A program made the translations under genes and the position numbers. From the NCBI RefSeq assembly GCF_900103585.1, contig NZ_FNHV01000002.1:549461-613460 (forward strand): a stretch of DNA of 64,000 nt, written 5' to 3'. This DNA is from Streptomyces sp. cf386 (GTDB lineage Bacteria > Actinomycetota > Actinomycetes > Streptomycetales > Streptomycetaceae). This document shows, piece after piece, positions 8,329 to 16,536 of the stretch (the stretch's first letter is position 1; the number at the start of each line of letters is the position of its first letter). The notes under the pieces are model-generated. The model was given only the letters and a program-made list of their open reading frames with translations, was not told the origin of the DNA and ran no database searches.

Positions 8329-8658
8329 CTACGCGGCGGAGCTGCTGGAGGAAGTGCCGGTGCTCGACGACTTCGAGTCCGAGGAGGACGACGAAGAAGA
8401 CGAAGACGTGGAGGAAGAGGTCGAGTCGGACGACGTGGACGTCGACGACTTCGACGACGCCGGCGAGCTGCTCGACGAGGAGCCGCGGCTGTCGTTGCGG
8501 TAGAAGCCGGAGCCCTTGAAGACGATGCCGACCGCGGAGAACACCTTCTTGAGGCGGCCCTGGCAGCTGGGGCACTCGGTCAGGGCGTCGTCGGTGAACT
8601 TCTGCACCGCCTCGAGGCCCTCGCCGCACTCGGTGCACTGGTACTGGTACGTCGGCAC
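8329..8658 (-). CDS. FmdB-family zinc-ribbon protein with poly-Ser tail
   Basis: A 109-residue protein of the FmdB/CxxC-CxxC regulatory family. The first 55 residues form a zinc ribbon with Cys8, Cys11, Cys29 and Cys32 (QCTEC and CPSC), then VFSAVGIVFKGSGFY, the conserved end of the domain. Residues 57-109 are a low-complexity tail of Ser with some Thr, Asp and Lys. Founding members sit beside formamidase genes, but most have no known role. GTG 8658 is fixed by AGGAGG 6 nt upstream. A CIRCE-like element lies immediately upstream of that RBS, so heat-inducible control by HrcA is predicted. That is unexpected for this family and links the protein to proteostasis. Confidence 0.88.
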   Translation of the reverse strand: MPTYQYQCTECGEGLEAVQKFTDDALTECPSCQGRLKKVFSAVGIVFKGSGFYRNDSRGSSSSSSPASSKSSTSTSSDSTSSSTSSSSSSSSSDSKSSSTGTSSSSSAA

Positions 8659-8668
8659 TGTCTTCCTC

Positions 8669-8695
8669 CTGGCACTCTCACTCGATGAGTGCTAA
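8669..8695 (-). promoter_or_regulatory. CIRCE element (HrcA operator) in front of the FmdB gene
   Basis: Arms CTGGCACTC (8669-8677) and GAGTGCTAA (8687-8695) are separated by exactly 9 nt. The consensus is TTAGCACTC-N9-GAGTGCTAA; the right arm is perfect and the left matches 7 of 9, as in streptomycete groEL operators from memory. On the minus strand a TTGACC hexamer (8700-8705) lies directly upstream, so the element covers the likely -10 region. Its downstream edge abuts the RBS of the gene starting at 8658. No chaperonin gene is nearby. Confidence 0.8.
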
Positions 8696-8725
8696 CGACG
8701 GTCAAGTGTGTCGTATTCCAGCCGT

Positions 8726-10018
8726 TCAGTCCACCGCCACCGGCACGCGGTGACCGACGCCACGTGCGACGGTACGGCCGCGGGGCCGTGCCGCCAGCCG
8801 TGAGCGCAGCGCCACCAGGGTCGCCAGGGCGAGCAGTGTGCCGCCCATCGGCACCAGGAACCCGGCGCCGCCCCAGAAGCGATCCTCCAGCTGCCCGGCG
8901 GCCGTGACGGCGGCGGCCTGGCCCAGCGCCACCGCACCGGTGAGCCAGGTGAACGCCTCGGTGCGGGCGCCGGCCGGGACCAGGCTCTCGACCAGCGTGT
9001 ACCCGGTGATCAGCGCGGGCGCGATGCACATACCGACGAGCAGGCCGAGGCCGGCCAGGACGAGCACCGAGTGCGCGGCCCACAGCCCGGACGCGGCCAG
9101 CGCCAGAGCGGCGTATCCGACGAGGAGGCGGCGCTGCGGGGCCACCTTCCACGCGATGGCTCCGCAGACGATGCCGGAGAGCATGTTGCCCGCCGCGAAC
9201 GTGCCGTACAGGACGCCGTTCAGGCCGGGCTCGCCGATCGACTCGGTGAAGGCGGCCAGCGAGACCTGCATGCCGCCGAAGACGGAACCGATGCCCAGGA
9301 AGGTCACGATCAGTACGCGCACCCCGGGGATGCGCAGCGCGGAAGTGTGCTCCACGCGCGCGTGCCCGACGGCGGTGACCGAAGGCTGTGTGCTCTTCTG
9401 CGCGGCGAACAGCAGACCGCCCAGCAGGGTGAGCGCGGCCTCCGTCACCAGGCCCGCGGCCGGGTCGACGGCCGTGCACAGGGCGGTGGCCAGCAGCGGG
9501 CCGACCACGAAGGTCAGCTCGTCCGTGACCGACTCGAAGGCCGCCGCCGTCGTCATCAGGGGCGAGCCCTGGAGCTTCACGCCCCAGCGGGCCCGCACCA
9601 TGGGCCCGATCTGCGGCACCGAGGCACCGGTCGGGACGGCCGCCGCGAACAGCGCCCACAGGGGGGCGTCGGCCAGCGCGAGCGCGGTCAGGGTCAGGCC
9701 GGACAGGACGTGCACCAGGACGCCGGGGATCAGCACGGCGCGCTGCCCGTAGCGATCGGCGAGACGGCCGCTGTAGGGCGCGAACAGCGCCATGGAGACG
9801 CCGGTGACGGCCGCGGCGGCGCCCGCCGCACCGTAGGAGCCGGTGGTGTGCTGCACCAGCAGCACGATGGAGATGGTCAGCATCGCGAACGGCTGGCGGG
9901 CGGCGAAGCCGGGGAGCAGGAACGTCCAGGCGCCGCGGGTGCGCAGCAGCTGTCCGTATCCGGGGCGGGAGGCGGCCGGCGAGTCCTTCGTCGGCTCGGT
10001 GGTGACCGTGGACGCCAC
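8726..10018 (-). CDS. MFS transporter, 12 TM
   Basis: A 430-residue major-facilitator protein with about twelve hydrophobic segments in two halves. The A-motif after TM2 reads GRLADRYGQRAVL, the standard gating loop of the superfamily. Charged or polar residues inside membranes are few, and the substrate cannot be inferred; drug or metabolite export is usual for this branch. GTG 10018 is chosen because GAAAGG lies 9 nt upstream and the next residues (ASTVTTEP) lead straight into a short cytosolic tail. A longer frame to 10120 adds a low-quality Arg/Pro stretch. It runs alone, downstream of a 270-bp gap. Confidence 0.82.
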   Translation of the reverse strand: MASTVTTEPTKDSPAASRPGYGQLLRTRGAWTFLLPGFAARQPFAMLTISIVLLVQHTTGSYGAAGAAAAVTGVSMALFAPYSGRLADRYGQRAVLIPGVLVHVLSGLTLTALALADAPLWALFAAAVPTGASVPQIGPMVRARWGVKLQGSPLMTTAAAFESVTDELTFVVGPLLATALCTAVDPAAGLVTEAALTLLGGLLFAAQKSTQPSVTAVGHARVEHTSALRIPGVRVLIVTFLGIGSVFGGMQVSLAAFTESIGEPGLNGVLYGTFAAGNMLSGIVCGAIAWKVAPQRRLLVGYAALALAASGLWAAHSVLVLAGLGLLVGMCIAPALITGYTLVESLVPAGARTEAFTWLTGAVALGQAAAVTAAGQLEDRFWGGAGFLVPMGGTLLALATLVALRSRLAARPRGRTVARGVGHRVPVAVD

Positions 10019-10154
10019 GGTCCGTGCCTTTCTGCCGCCTGGTAGCGCGGCCCCGTCGGGTGGGGGGCGGCGCCGAGAGCTGTCCTCTTGCGCGGAACTG
10101 CGGTAGATGCCGATGCCCACTGAGGAAGGACGTCCCGGCCGCCATACGGTCGCG

Positions 10155-10179
10155 CCAGCTCTGCGTCAGGCAGAGTTGG
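10155..10179. promoter_or_regulatory. Hairpin in the gap between antiporter and MFS genes
   Basis: CCAGCTCTGC and GCAGAGTTGG pair over 10 bp with one wobble and a 5-nt GTCAG loop. It is 137 bp upstream of the MFS start and 110 bp past the antiporter stop. It could be a terminator for the antiporter gene or a leader structure; there is no T-tract. Confidence 0.4.
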
Positions 10180-10288
10180 TTTGATCTGGGTTACGCCTGC
10201 ATAGTACAGGGAGAAGCGCCTGGTGATCCTGTGAAAATGAGCACTTCCCGGTGCACCGCCTGCGAATGGGTCGCCCCGCCCTGCTCTG

Positions 10289-11815
10289 TCAGCTTGTCCC
10301 GTTCGTCCCCAGCCACCCGGCCAGCTTGCCCCCGGCCGCCACGGCCCGCAGCCGGTTCTCGGCGGCGTCCCGTACCGGGTCCGTGGCGACCACGAGCAGC
10401 TCGTCCCCGCGCCGCAGCACCGTCGTCGGCAGCGGAACGAACGATTCTTTGTCGCGGACGATCAGGGTGACGGCGGCCCCGGCGGGCAGCCGCAGCTCGT
10501 TGATCTCGACGCCGTGCATCTTCGAGCCGTTCGGGATCGCGAAGGACAGCAGGTGTCCACGCAGCTGCTCCAGGGGCGCCGACTCGATGCCGAGGTCGGA
10601 GGGCGCGGGGCCGTCGCCGAGGTGCAGTTTGCGGGCGAGCCAGGGCAGCGTCGGGCCCTGGACCAGGGTGTAGACGACGACCAGGACGAAGACGATGTTG
10701 AAGATGCGTTCGCTGTCCGGGACGCCGCCCACCATGGGGATCGTCGCCAGGATGATGGGCACGGCGCCGCGCAGCCCGGCCCAGGACATCAGCGCCTGCT
10801 CCCGCCAGGGGACGCGGAACGGCACCAGGCAGGCCACGATGCTCAGCGGACGCGCCACCATGGTCAGCACCAGCCCGATGACGAGTGCGGGCAGGATGTC
10901 GTCGCCCAGTTCGTGCGGGGTGACCAGCAGTCCGAGCAGGACGAACATGCCGATCTGGGCGATCCAGCCGACCCCGTCGGCGAACCCGCGCGTGGCGGGC
11001 CAGTGCGGCAGCTTGGCGTTGCCCATGACCATCGAGGCGAGATACACGGCCAGGAAGCCGCTGCCATGCGCCATGGCGCCGGCCGCGTAGGCGGCGACGG
11101 CGATGGCCATGACGGCGATCGGGTAGAGGCCGGAGGCGGGCAGCGCGACGTGCCGCAGGCCCCAGGAGCCCAGCCAGCCCACCGCGATGCCGATGGCGGC
11201 GCCGATGGCCAGCTCCAGGGTTATCTCGCCCACCAGCGCGTACCAGTGCTCCATCGGGCCGGACTGGGAGAAGGCGACCACCAGGATGACCACAGGGGCG
11301 TCGTTGAATCCGGACTCGGCCTCCAGGGTGCCCGTCACGCGCGCGGGCAGGGGGATCCTGCGCAGCACGGAGAAGACCGCGGCCGCGTCGGTGGAGGAGA
11401 CGACCGCCCCGATGATGAGCGACTGCCGCCAGTCCAGCCCGACCAGGTAGTGCGCGCCCGCAGCGGTGACCCCGACGCTGATCCCGATCCCGGCCAGCGC
11501 CAGCGCGGTGGCGGCCGGAAGGGCCGGCTTGATCTCCTTCCACTTCGTGCCGAGACCACCTTCGGCCAGGATCACGACCAGGGCCGCATAGCCGATGACC
11601 TGCGTCAGCTCGGCGTCGTCGAAGCGGATGCCGCCGATGCCGTCCTGGCCCATGAGCGTGCCGATGCCCAGGTAAACGAGCAGGCTGGGGAGCCCGCTGC
11701 GCGAGGAGATCCGGACCGCTGCGACGGCGACGAGCAGGACGAGCGAGCAGACGAGCAGGAGCTGGTTGAGGTCGTGGACAGTCAGCGGCCGTTCCCTTCC
11801 CTGGCCCGCACGCAC
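10289..11815 (-). CDS. Potassium/proton antiporter (CPA1 family, RCK-C domain)
   Basis: A roughly 500-residue cation/proton antiporter. About twelve TM segments run to residue 400, with the NhaP-type ion-site motif SSTDAAAVFSVLR and AESGFNDAPVV in TM5-TM6. The C-terminus (about 405-500) is an RCK-C/TrkA-C ligand domain (LRLPAGAAVTLIVRD and RRGDELLVV), which in this group senses nucleotides to gate potassium efflux. The start is uncertain. GTG 11815 gives 508 residues but lacks an RBS; CTG 11785, opening LTVHDLNQLLLV, has AAGGGA 9 nt upstream and fits the usual N-terminus better. It is divergent from the penicillin acylase gene. Confidence 0.85.
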   Translation of the reverse strand: MRAGQGRERPLTVHDLNQLLLVCSLVLLVAVAAVRISSRSGLPSLLVYLGIGTLMGQDGIGGIRFDDAELTQVIGYAALVVILAEGGLGTKWKEIKPALPAATALALAGIGISVGVTAAGAHYLVGLDWRQSLIIGAVVSSTDAAAVFSVLRRIPLPARVTGTLEAESGFNDAPVVILVVAFSQSGPMEHWYALVGEITLELAIGAAIGIAVGWLGSWGLRHVALPASGLYPIAVMAIAVAAYAAGAMAHGSGFLAVYLASMVMGNAKLPHWPATRGFADGVGWIAQIGMFVLLGLLVTPHELGDDILPALVIGLVLTMVARPLSIVACLVPFRVPWREQALMSWAGLRGAVPIILATIPMVGGVPDSERIFNIVFVLVVVYTLVQGPTLPWLARKLHLGDGPAPSDLGIESAPLEQLRGHLLSFAIPNGSKMHGVEINELRLPAGAAVTLIVRDKESFVPLPTTVLRRGDELLVVATDPVRDAAENRLRAVAAGGKLAGWLGTNGTS

Positions 11816-12054
11816 GCGCGCGTGGGCTCACGTACATAGGACACGAAGTGGTGGTTCTCCGCACCCAACTACTTCGTTACCTTACCTAACTCTTGACGAT
11901 TTCTTGACGATCGGCGAGGCATGATCGAACGCCCGTCCGCGCTGGATCCCCACTCCGCGTCAAGGGGGACCAGGCCCTGCGCCTATGGTTGCTCCAGCGC
12001 TCATTCAAAAGGACAGCCAGCCCTGCCGCTCGCGTTAGGACAGCAAGGACAGCG
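11816..12054. promoter_or_regulatory. Divergent promoter region, antiporter / penicillin acylase
   Basis: This 239-bp gap drives two divergent genes. An AT-richer block at 11870-11911 contains a repeated TTACC core (CGTTACCTTACCTAAC, 11875-11890) and two TTGACGAT octamers 11 bp apart (11893 and 11904), either of which could serve as a -35 element for the acylase. The TTACC block reads TTAGGTAAGG on the minus strand, resembling one half of an iron box, but the other half is missing. Confidence 0.4.
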
Positions 12055-14841
12055 ATGCCCCCGAATACCACCGCCTCCACGGGTCAGCAGCCCGGCAAGT
12101 CCGGCAGGAAGAAGGGGCGCAGAGCCCGTCTGATCGTCCTGGTGCTGGCGCTGGCCCTGATCGCAGGCGTCACCGGCGGTGCCTACTGGTCCATCAGCAC
12201 CGTCCGTGCCTCCTTCCCGCAGACCAAGGGCTCGATCTCGCTGGACGGCCTGTCCGGGCCCGTCGACGTGAAGCGCGACGACTACGGCATCCCGCAGATC
12301 TACGCGTCCTCCGACGAGGACCTGTTCATGGCGCAGGGCTACGTCCAGGCGCAGGACCGGTTCTACGAGATGGACGTGCGCCGGCACATGACCTCCGGGC
12401 GCCTGTCGGAGATGTTCGGCAAGAGCCAGGTCGAGAACGACGAGTTCCTGCGCACCCTGGGCTGGGACCGGATCGCGCAGGAGGAGTACGACAAGACGCT
12501 GTCGGCCTCCACCAAGAAGTACCTCCAGGCCTACGCCAAGGGCGTCAACGCCTACCTGGACGGCAAGGACAACAAGGACATCTCCCTGGAGTACGCGGCG
12601 CTCGGGTTCGCCAACGACTACAAGCCGGCGAAGTGGACCCCGGTCGACTCGGTCGCCTGGCTCAAGGCGATGGCCTGGGACCTGCGCGGCAACATGCAGG
12701 ACGAGATCGACCGGGCCCTGATGACCAGCCGCCTCGGCCCCAAGGAGATCGCGGACCTGTACCCGGGGTATCCGTACAGCCGTAACAAGACGATCGTCCA
12801 GAGCGGCCAGTACGACGAGATCACCAAGACGTTCGAGCAGGGCGGCTCCGCGTCCACCGCGGGCTCGTCCACCGGCGGTTCCACGAGCGGCTCGACGGGC
12901 ACCGCCTCCTCCTCGGCCGCCAACGGCCTGCAGAGCCAGCTGGCGGGCCTCCAGGACGTCCTGGACGGCCTCCCCACCGCCGTCGGCGTGAACGGCAACG
13001 GCATCGGCTCCAACTCCTGGGTGGTCGCCGGGAAGCACACCATCACCGGCAAGCCGCTGCTCGCCAACGACCCGCACCTGTCGGCCTCGCTGCCGTCCGT
13101 CTGGTACCAGATGGGCCTGCACTGCCGCGCGGTCTCCAGCAAGTGCCAGTACGACGTCAGCGGCTACACCTTCGCGGGCATGCCCGGCGTGATCATCGGC
13201 CACAACCAGAACATCTCCTGGGGCATGACCAACTCCGGCGTGGACGTCACCGACCTCTACCTGGAGAAGCTGTCCGGCGACGGCTACCTGTACGACGCCA
13301 AGACGGTCCCCTTCAAGACGCGCGAGGAGACCATCAAGGTCGCCGGCGGCGAGTCCAAGAAGATCGTCGTCCGTGAGACCAACAACGGCCCCTTGCTGTC
13401 CGACCGCAGCTCCGAGCTGGTGAAGGTCGGCAAGAAGGCCTCCGTCAACACCGCCGCCCCCGACCGCGGCGACGGCTACGGCATCTCGCTGCGCTGGACC
13501 GCGCTGGATCCGGGCACCTCCATGGACGCCGTGTTCGCCATGAACAAGGCGGCGGACTGGAACGACTTCCGCGCCGCGGCCACCCTGTTCGACGTGCCCT
13601 CGCAGAACCTGGTCTACGCCGACACCAAGGGCCACATCGGCTACACGCTGCCTGGAAAGATCCCCACGCGCGCGAGCGGCTACGACGGCTCCGTGCCGGC
13701 GCCGGGCTGGGACTCCAAGTCCCGCTGGACCGGCTACATCGACGACGACGAGCTGCCGTACGAGTACGACCCGTCCCGCGGCTACATCGTCACCGCCAAC
13801 CAGGCCGTGGTCGACAAGACCAAGTACCCCTACACGCTCACCACGGACTGGGGCTACGGCAGCCGCAGCCAGCGCATCACCGACCTGATCCAGTCGAAGA
13901 TCGACGACGGCGGCAAGATCTCCACCGACGACATGCGCCAGATGCAGCTCGACAACAGCAGCGAGATCGCCAAGCTGCTCGTGCCCAAGCTGCTGAAGAT
14001 CGACATCGACGACAAGAAGGTCCGGGACGCGGAGGACGTCCGGGAGGCGCAGGAGCTCCTGGAGGGCTGGGACTACACCCAGGACGCCGACTCCGCGGCG
14101 GCCGCCTACTTCAACTCGGTCTGGCGCAACATCCTCAAGCTCGCCTTCGGCAACAAGCTGCCCAAGGAGCTGCGGGTCAAGGGCCAGTGCCTGCTGGTCG
14201 ACCCGGTCAACACCACGGGCCCCGCGGATCAGACGGACAAGGTGCGTGAGTGCGGTGAGCGCGACGCCGACCAGGCGCAGCCGGACGGCGGCGACCGCTG
14301 GTTCGAGGTCGTGCGCAGCCTCATGGACGACGAGGACAGCGACTGGTGGACGACGCCGAGCTCGGGCAACCGCCCCGGCGCCACCAACCGCGACGACCTC
14401 TTCATGCGCGCCATGGTCGACGCCCGATGGGAGCTGACCGCCAAGCTCGGCAAGGACATCGACACCTGGAGCTGGGGCCGGCTGCACCGCCTGTTCCTGA
14501 AGAACCAGACCCTCGGCACCGAGGGCCCCGGCTTCCTGCAGTACGCCCTCAACCGCGGCCCCTGGAAGCTCAGCGGCGGCGAGGCCACGGTCAACGCCAC
14601 CGGCTGGAACGCCGCGGGCGGCTACGGCGTCGTCTGGGTGCCGTCGATGCGGATGGTGGTCAACCTCGGCGACCTCGACAAGTCGAAGTGGATCAACCTC
14701 ACCGGTGCCTCCGGGCACGCCTACAACGCCCACTACACCGACCAGACGGACAAGTGGGCCGACGGCGAACTGCTCGACTGGTCCTTCTCGGACGGCGCGG
14801 TCGACGAGAGCACCGAGGACACCCTGGTGCTCAGGCCGTGA
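12055..14841 (+). CDS. Penicillin acylase family Ntn-hydrolase, membrane-anchored
   Basis: A 928-residue precursor of the penicillin G/V acylase (S45) family, amidases that also cleave acyl-homoserine lactones and other N-acyl compounds. A basic start (GRKKGRRAR) and hydrophobic segment at about 27-48 form an uncleaved anchor or signal. The alpha part contains VKRDDYGIPQIYA and AQGYVQAQDRFYEMD. A Gly/Ser/Thr-rich low-complexity linker precedes the cleavage site GIGSNSWVVAG, where Gly318-Ser319 would be cut and Ser319 become the nucleophile. The beta part has NDPHL and GHNQNISWGMTN. Start ATG 12055 has AAGGA 7 nt upstream. The natural substrate is unknown. Confidence 0.9.
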   Translation: MPPNTTASTGQQPGKSGRKKGRRARLIVLVLALALIAGVTGGAYWSISTVRASFPQTKGSISLDGLSGPVDVKRDDYGIPQIYASSDEDLFMAQGYVQAQDRFYEMDVRRHMTSGRLSEMFGKSQVENDEFLRTLGWDRIAQEEYDKTLSASTKKYLQAYAKGVNAYLDGKDNKDISLEYAALGFANDYKPAKWTPVDSVAWLKAMAWDLRGNMQDEIDRALMTSRLGPKEIADLYPGYPYSRNKTIVQSGQYDEITKTFEQGGSASTAGSSTGGSTSGSTGTASSSAANGLQSQLAGLQDVLDGLPTAVGVNGNGIGSNSWVVAGKHTITGKPLLANDPHLSASLPSVWYQMGLHCRAVSSKCQYDVSGYTFAGMPGVIIGHNQNISWGMTNSGVDVTDLYLEKLSGDGYLYDAKTVPFKTREETIKVAGGESKKIVVRETNNGPLLSDRSSELVKVGKKASVNTAAPDRGDGYGISLRWTALDPGTSMDAVFAMNKAADWNDFRAAATLFDVPSQNLVYADTKGHIGYTLPGKIPTRASGYDGSVPAPGWDSKSRWTGYIDDDELPYEYDPSRGYIVTANQAVVDKTKYPYTLTTDWGYGSRSQRITDLIQSKIDDGGKISTDDMRQMQLDNSSEIAKLLVPKLLKIDIDDKKVRDAEDVREAQELLEGWDYTQDADSAAAAYFNSVWRNILKLAFGNKLPKELRVKGQCLLVDPVNTTGPADQTDKVRECGERDADQAQPDGGDRWFEVVRSLMDDEDSDWWTTPSSGNRPGATNRDDLFMRAMVDARWELTAKLGKDIDTWSWGRLHRLFLKNQTLGTEGPGFLQYALNRGPWKLSGGEATVNATGWNAAGGYGVVWVPSMRMVVNLGDLDKSKWINLTGASGHAYNAHYTDQTDKWADGELLDWSFSDGAVDESTEDTLVLRP

Positions 14842-14860
14842 CCCGCTGACGGCGAACGAC

Positions 14861-14899
14861 CGAAGGGGCCCTCCACGCGCACGCGTGAGGGCCCCTTCG
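14861..14899. terminator. Bidirectional terminator between convergent genes
   Basis: A perfect 13-bp inverted repeat: CGAAGGGGCCCTC (14861-14873) and GAGGGCCCCTTCG (14887-14899) with a 13-nt loop. It sits midway between the acylase stop and the stop of the converging cyclo-ligase gene and can serve both. Confidence 0.85.
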
Positions 14900-14914
14900 C
14901 ATGCGGGACGCGTC

Positions 14915-15535
14915 TCAGGGCTCCGGGAAGCGGCGCACACCCGACGGTGTCACCACCGCGTGCACCGGACGGTCGTGCGGCTCCTCGGGGACGCGCTCGA
15001 CGACCTCGGAGTCGTACAGCAGCACCACGAGCGAGGAACGGGCGCCCGCGCGTTCCAGACGGGCGAGAACGCGGTCGTACGACCCGCCGCCGCGCCCCAG
15101 CCGCATCCCGCGCGCGTCGACCGCGAGGCCCGGCAGCAGCACCACGTCGGCGTCGGTCACGGCGTCCGGGCCGAGGCGTTCGCCGCTCGGCTCCAAGAGG
15201 GCCATCAACTTGCCGTGTTGGACCCGGGCGAGGGAGTCCTCCCCGGTGTACGCGCCCCAGTCGAGGTCGTTGTCGGGCAGCAGGACGGGGATCAGGACGC
15301 GCACGCCCCGCGCGCGCAGTGCGTCCAACAGCGCGAGCGTGCCCGGTTCGGTGCCGACGGAGACGTACGCCGCCACCACGCGCGCGTGCGCCAGTTCGCG
15401 CAGGTCCAGGGCCCGTTCGGCCAACGCGACAGCGGACGCCCGCACGTCATCCGCCGTCAACCTGCTTCTCACCGCGAGGAACTCTCGCCGCAACATTCGC
15501 TTGTCAGTCTCGCCCGAACGTCCGATGTGACTCAC
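14915..15535 (-). CDS. 5-formyltetrahydrofolate cyclo-ligase
   Basis: A 206-residue ATP-dependent enzyme converting 5-formyl-THF to 5,10-methenyl-THF, which returns a stored folate form to the one-carbon pool. The diagnostic nucleotide/folate loop LGRGGGSYDRVLA is near the C-terminus, and the N-terminus has the LRREFLAVRSRL helix typical of the family. PVLLPDNDLDWGAY and VLLPGLAVDARG also match. GTG 15535 is chosen over ATG 15496 because GGAAG lies 7 nt upstream. It is divergent from galU with a 94-bp gap, an arrangement I recall as conserved in streptomycetes. Confidence 0.92.
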   Translation of the reverse strand: MSHIGRSGETDKRMLRREFLAVRSRLTADDVRASAVALAERALDLRELAHARVVAAYVSVGTEPGTLALLDALRARGVRVLIPVLLPDNDLDWGAYTGEDSLARVQHGKLMALLEPSGERLGPDAVTDADVVLLPGLAVDARGMRLGRGGGSYDRVLARLERAGARSSLVVLLYDSEVVERVPEEPHDRPVHAVVTPSGVRRFPEP

Positions 15536-15629
15536 CCGTCGCTTCCGTACCCATCCCAATGGGCTCATATGAGTTCCAAATAACCGGAGCCTCAGATTCC
15601 CTACAAAGGCACCGGATAAGGTGGCGGGC

Positions 15630-16532
15630 ATGACTCAGTCGCACCCTCGGATCAGCAAGGCTGTCATCCCAGCAGCGGGCCTAGGTACCCGCTTCCTTCC
15701 GGCCACCAAAGCCACTCCCAAGGAGATGCTGCCGGTCGTCGACAAGCCGGCGATCCAGTACGTGGTCGAAGAGGCCGTCTCCGCGGGCCTCGACGACGTC
15801 CTCATGATCACGGGCCGCAACAAGCGGCCCCTGGAGGACCACTTCGACCGCAACTACGAACTCGAGTCCGCCCTGGAGAAGAAGGGCGACGCCGAACGGC
15901 TCGCCAAGGTCCAGGAGTCCAGTGACCTCGCCACCATGCACTACGTCCGCCAGGGCGACCCCAGGGGCCTCGGCCACGCCGTCCTGTGCGCCGCCCCGCA
16001 CGTCGGCCACGAGCCCTTCGCGGTCCTCCTCGGCGACGACCTGATCGACCCGCGCGACCCGCTGCTCAAGCGGATGGTCGAGGTCCAGGAGCAGCGCGGC
16101 GGCAGCGTCATCGCGCTCATGGAGGTCGCGCCCGAGCAGATTCACCTTTATGGATGTGCGGCCGTCGACCCCACCGAGGACGGTGACGTGGTCAAGGTCC
16201 ACGACCTGGTCGAGAAGCCGGCCGCGGCGGACGCCCCGTCGAACTACGCCATCATCGGCCGCTATGTCCTCGACCCGCACATCTTCGACATACTGCGCAA
16301 GACCGAGCCCGGTCGGGGCGGCGAGATCCAGCTCACCGACGCCCTCCAGCAGCTCTCGCAGGACGAGAAGGTCGGCGGCCCGGTGCACGGCGTCGTCTTC
16401 AAGGGCCGCCGCTATGACACCGGTGACCGCGGCGACTACCTGCGTGCCATTGTCAGACTCGCATGCGAACGTGAAGACCTGGGCCCGGACTTCCGGACCT
16501 GGCTTCGCAGTTACGTAGCCGAGGAGATGTAG
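15630..16532 (+). CDS. galU: UTP-glucose-1-phosphate uridylyltransferase
   Basis: A 300-residue GalU, which makes UDP-glucose from UTP and glucose 1-phosphate for cell-wall glycans, trehalose and glycogen side paths. The nucleotide-binding N-terminus reads KAVIPAAGLGTRFLP, then KATPKEMLPVVDKP, both invariant in the family. EPFAVLLGDDLI gives the metal-binding aspartates and VEKP the product-side motif. ATG 15630 follows AAGGTG at good spacing. It is only 4 bp upstream of the glp TTG start, so the two are surely co-transcribed. It is the first gene of the galU-glp-glpR cluster. Confidence 0.95.
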   Translation: MTQSHPRISKAVIPAAGLGTRFLPATKATPKEMLPVVDKPAIQYVVEEAVSAGLDDVLMITGRNKRPLEDHFDRNYELESALEKKGDAERLAKVQESSDLATMHYVRQGDPRGLGHAVLCAAPHVGHEPFAVLLGDDLIDPRDPLLKRMVEVQEQRGGSVIALMEVAPEQIHLYGCAAVDPTEDGDVVKVHDLVEKPAAADAPSNYAIIGRYVLDPHIFDILRKTEPGRGGEIQLTDALQQLSQDEKVGGPVHGVVFKGRRYDTGDRGDYLRAIVRLACEREDLGPDFRTWLRSYVAEEM

Positions 16533-16536
16533 CGCT

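Noticed and set aside
11875..11891. Iron box (DmdR1/IdeR)
   Set aside because: Only one half resembles the consensus; the second half is missing.
11886..12080. 64-residue frame antisense to the acylase start
   Set aside because: No RBS, no conservation signal and it would cover the divergent promoter.
12001..14940. Very long open frame antisense to the penicillin acylase gene
   Set aside because: It mirrors the high-GC coding strand, has Val/Gly/Arg-rich low-quality sequence, no domain and no RBS.
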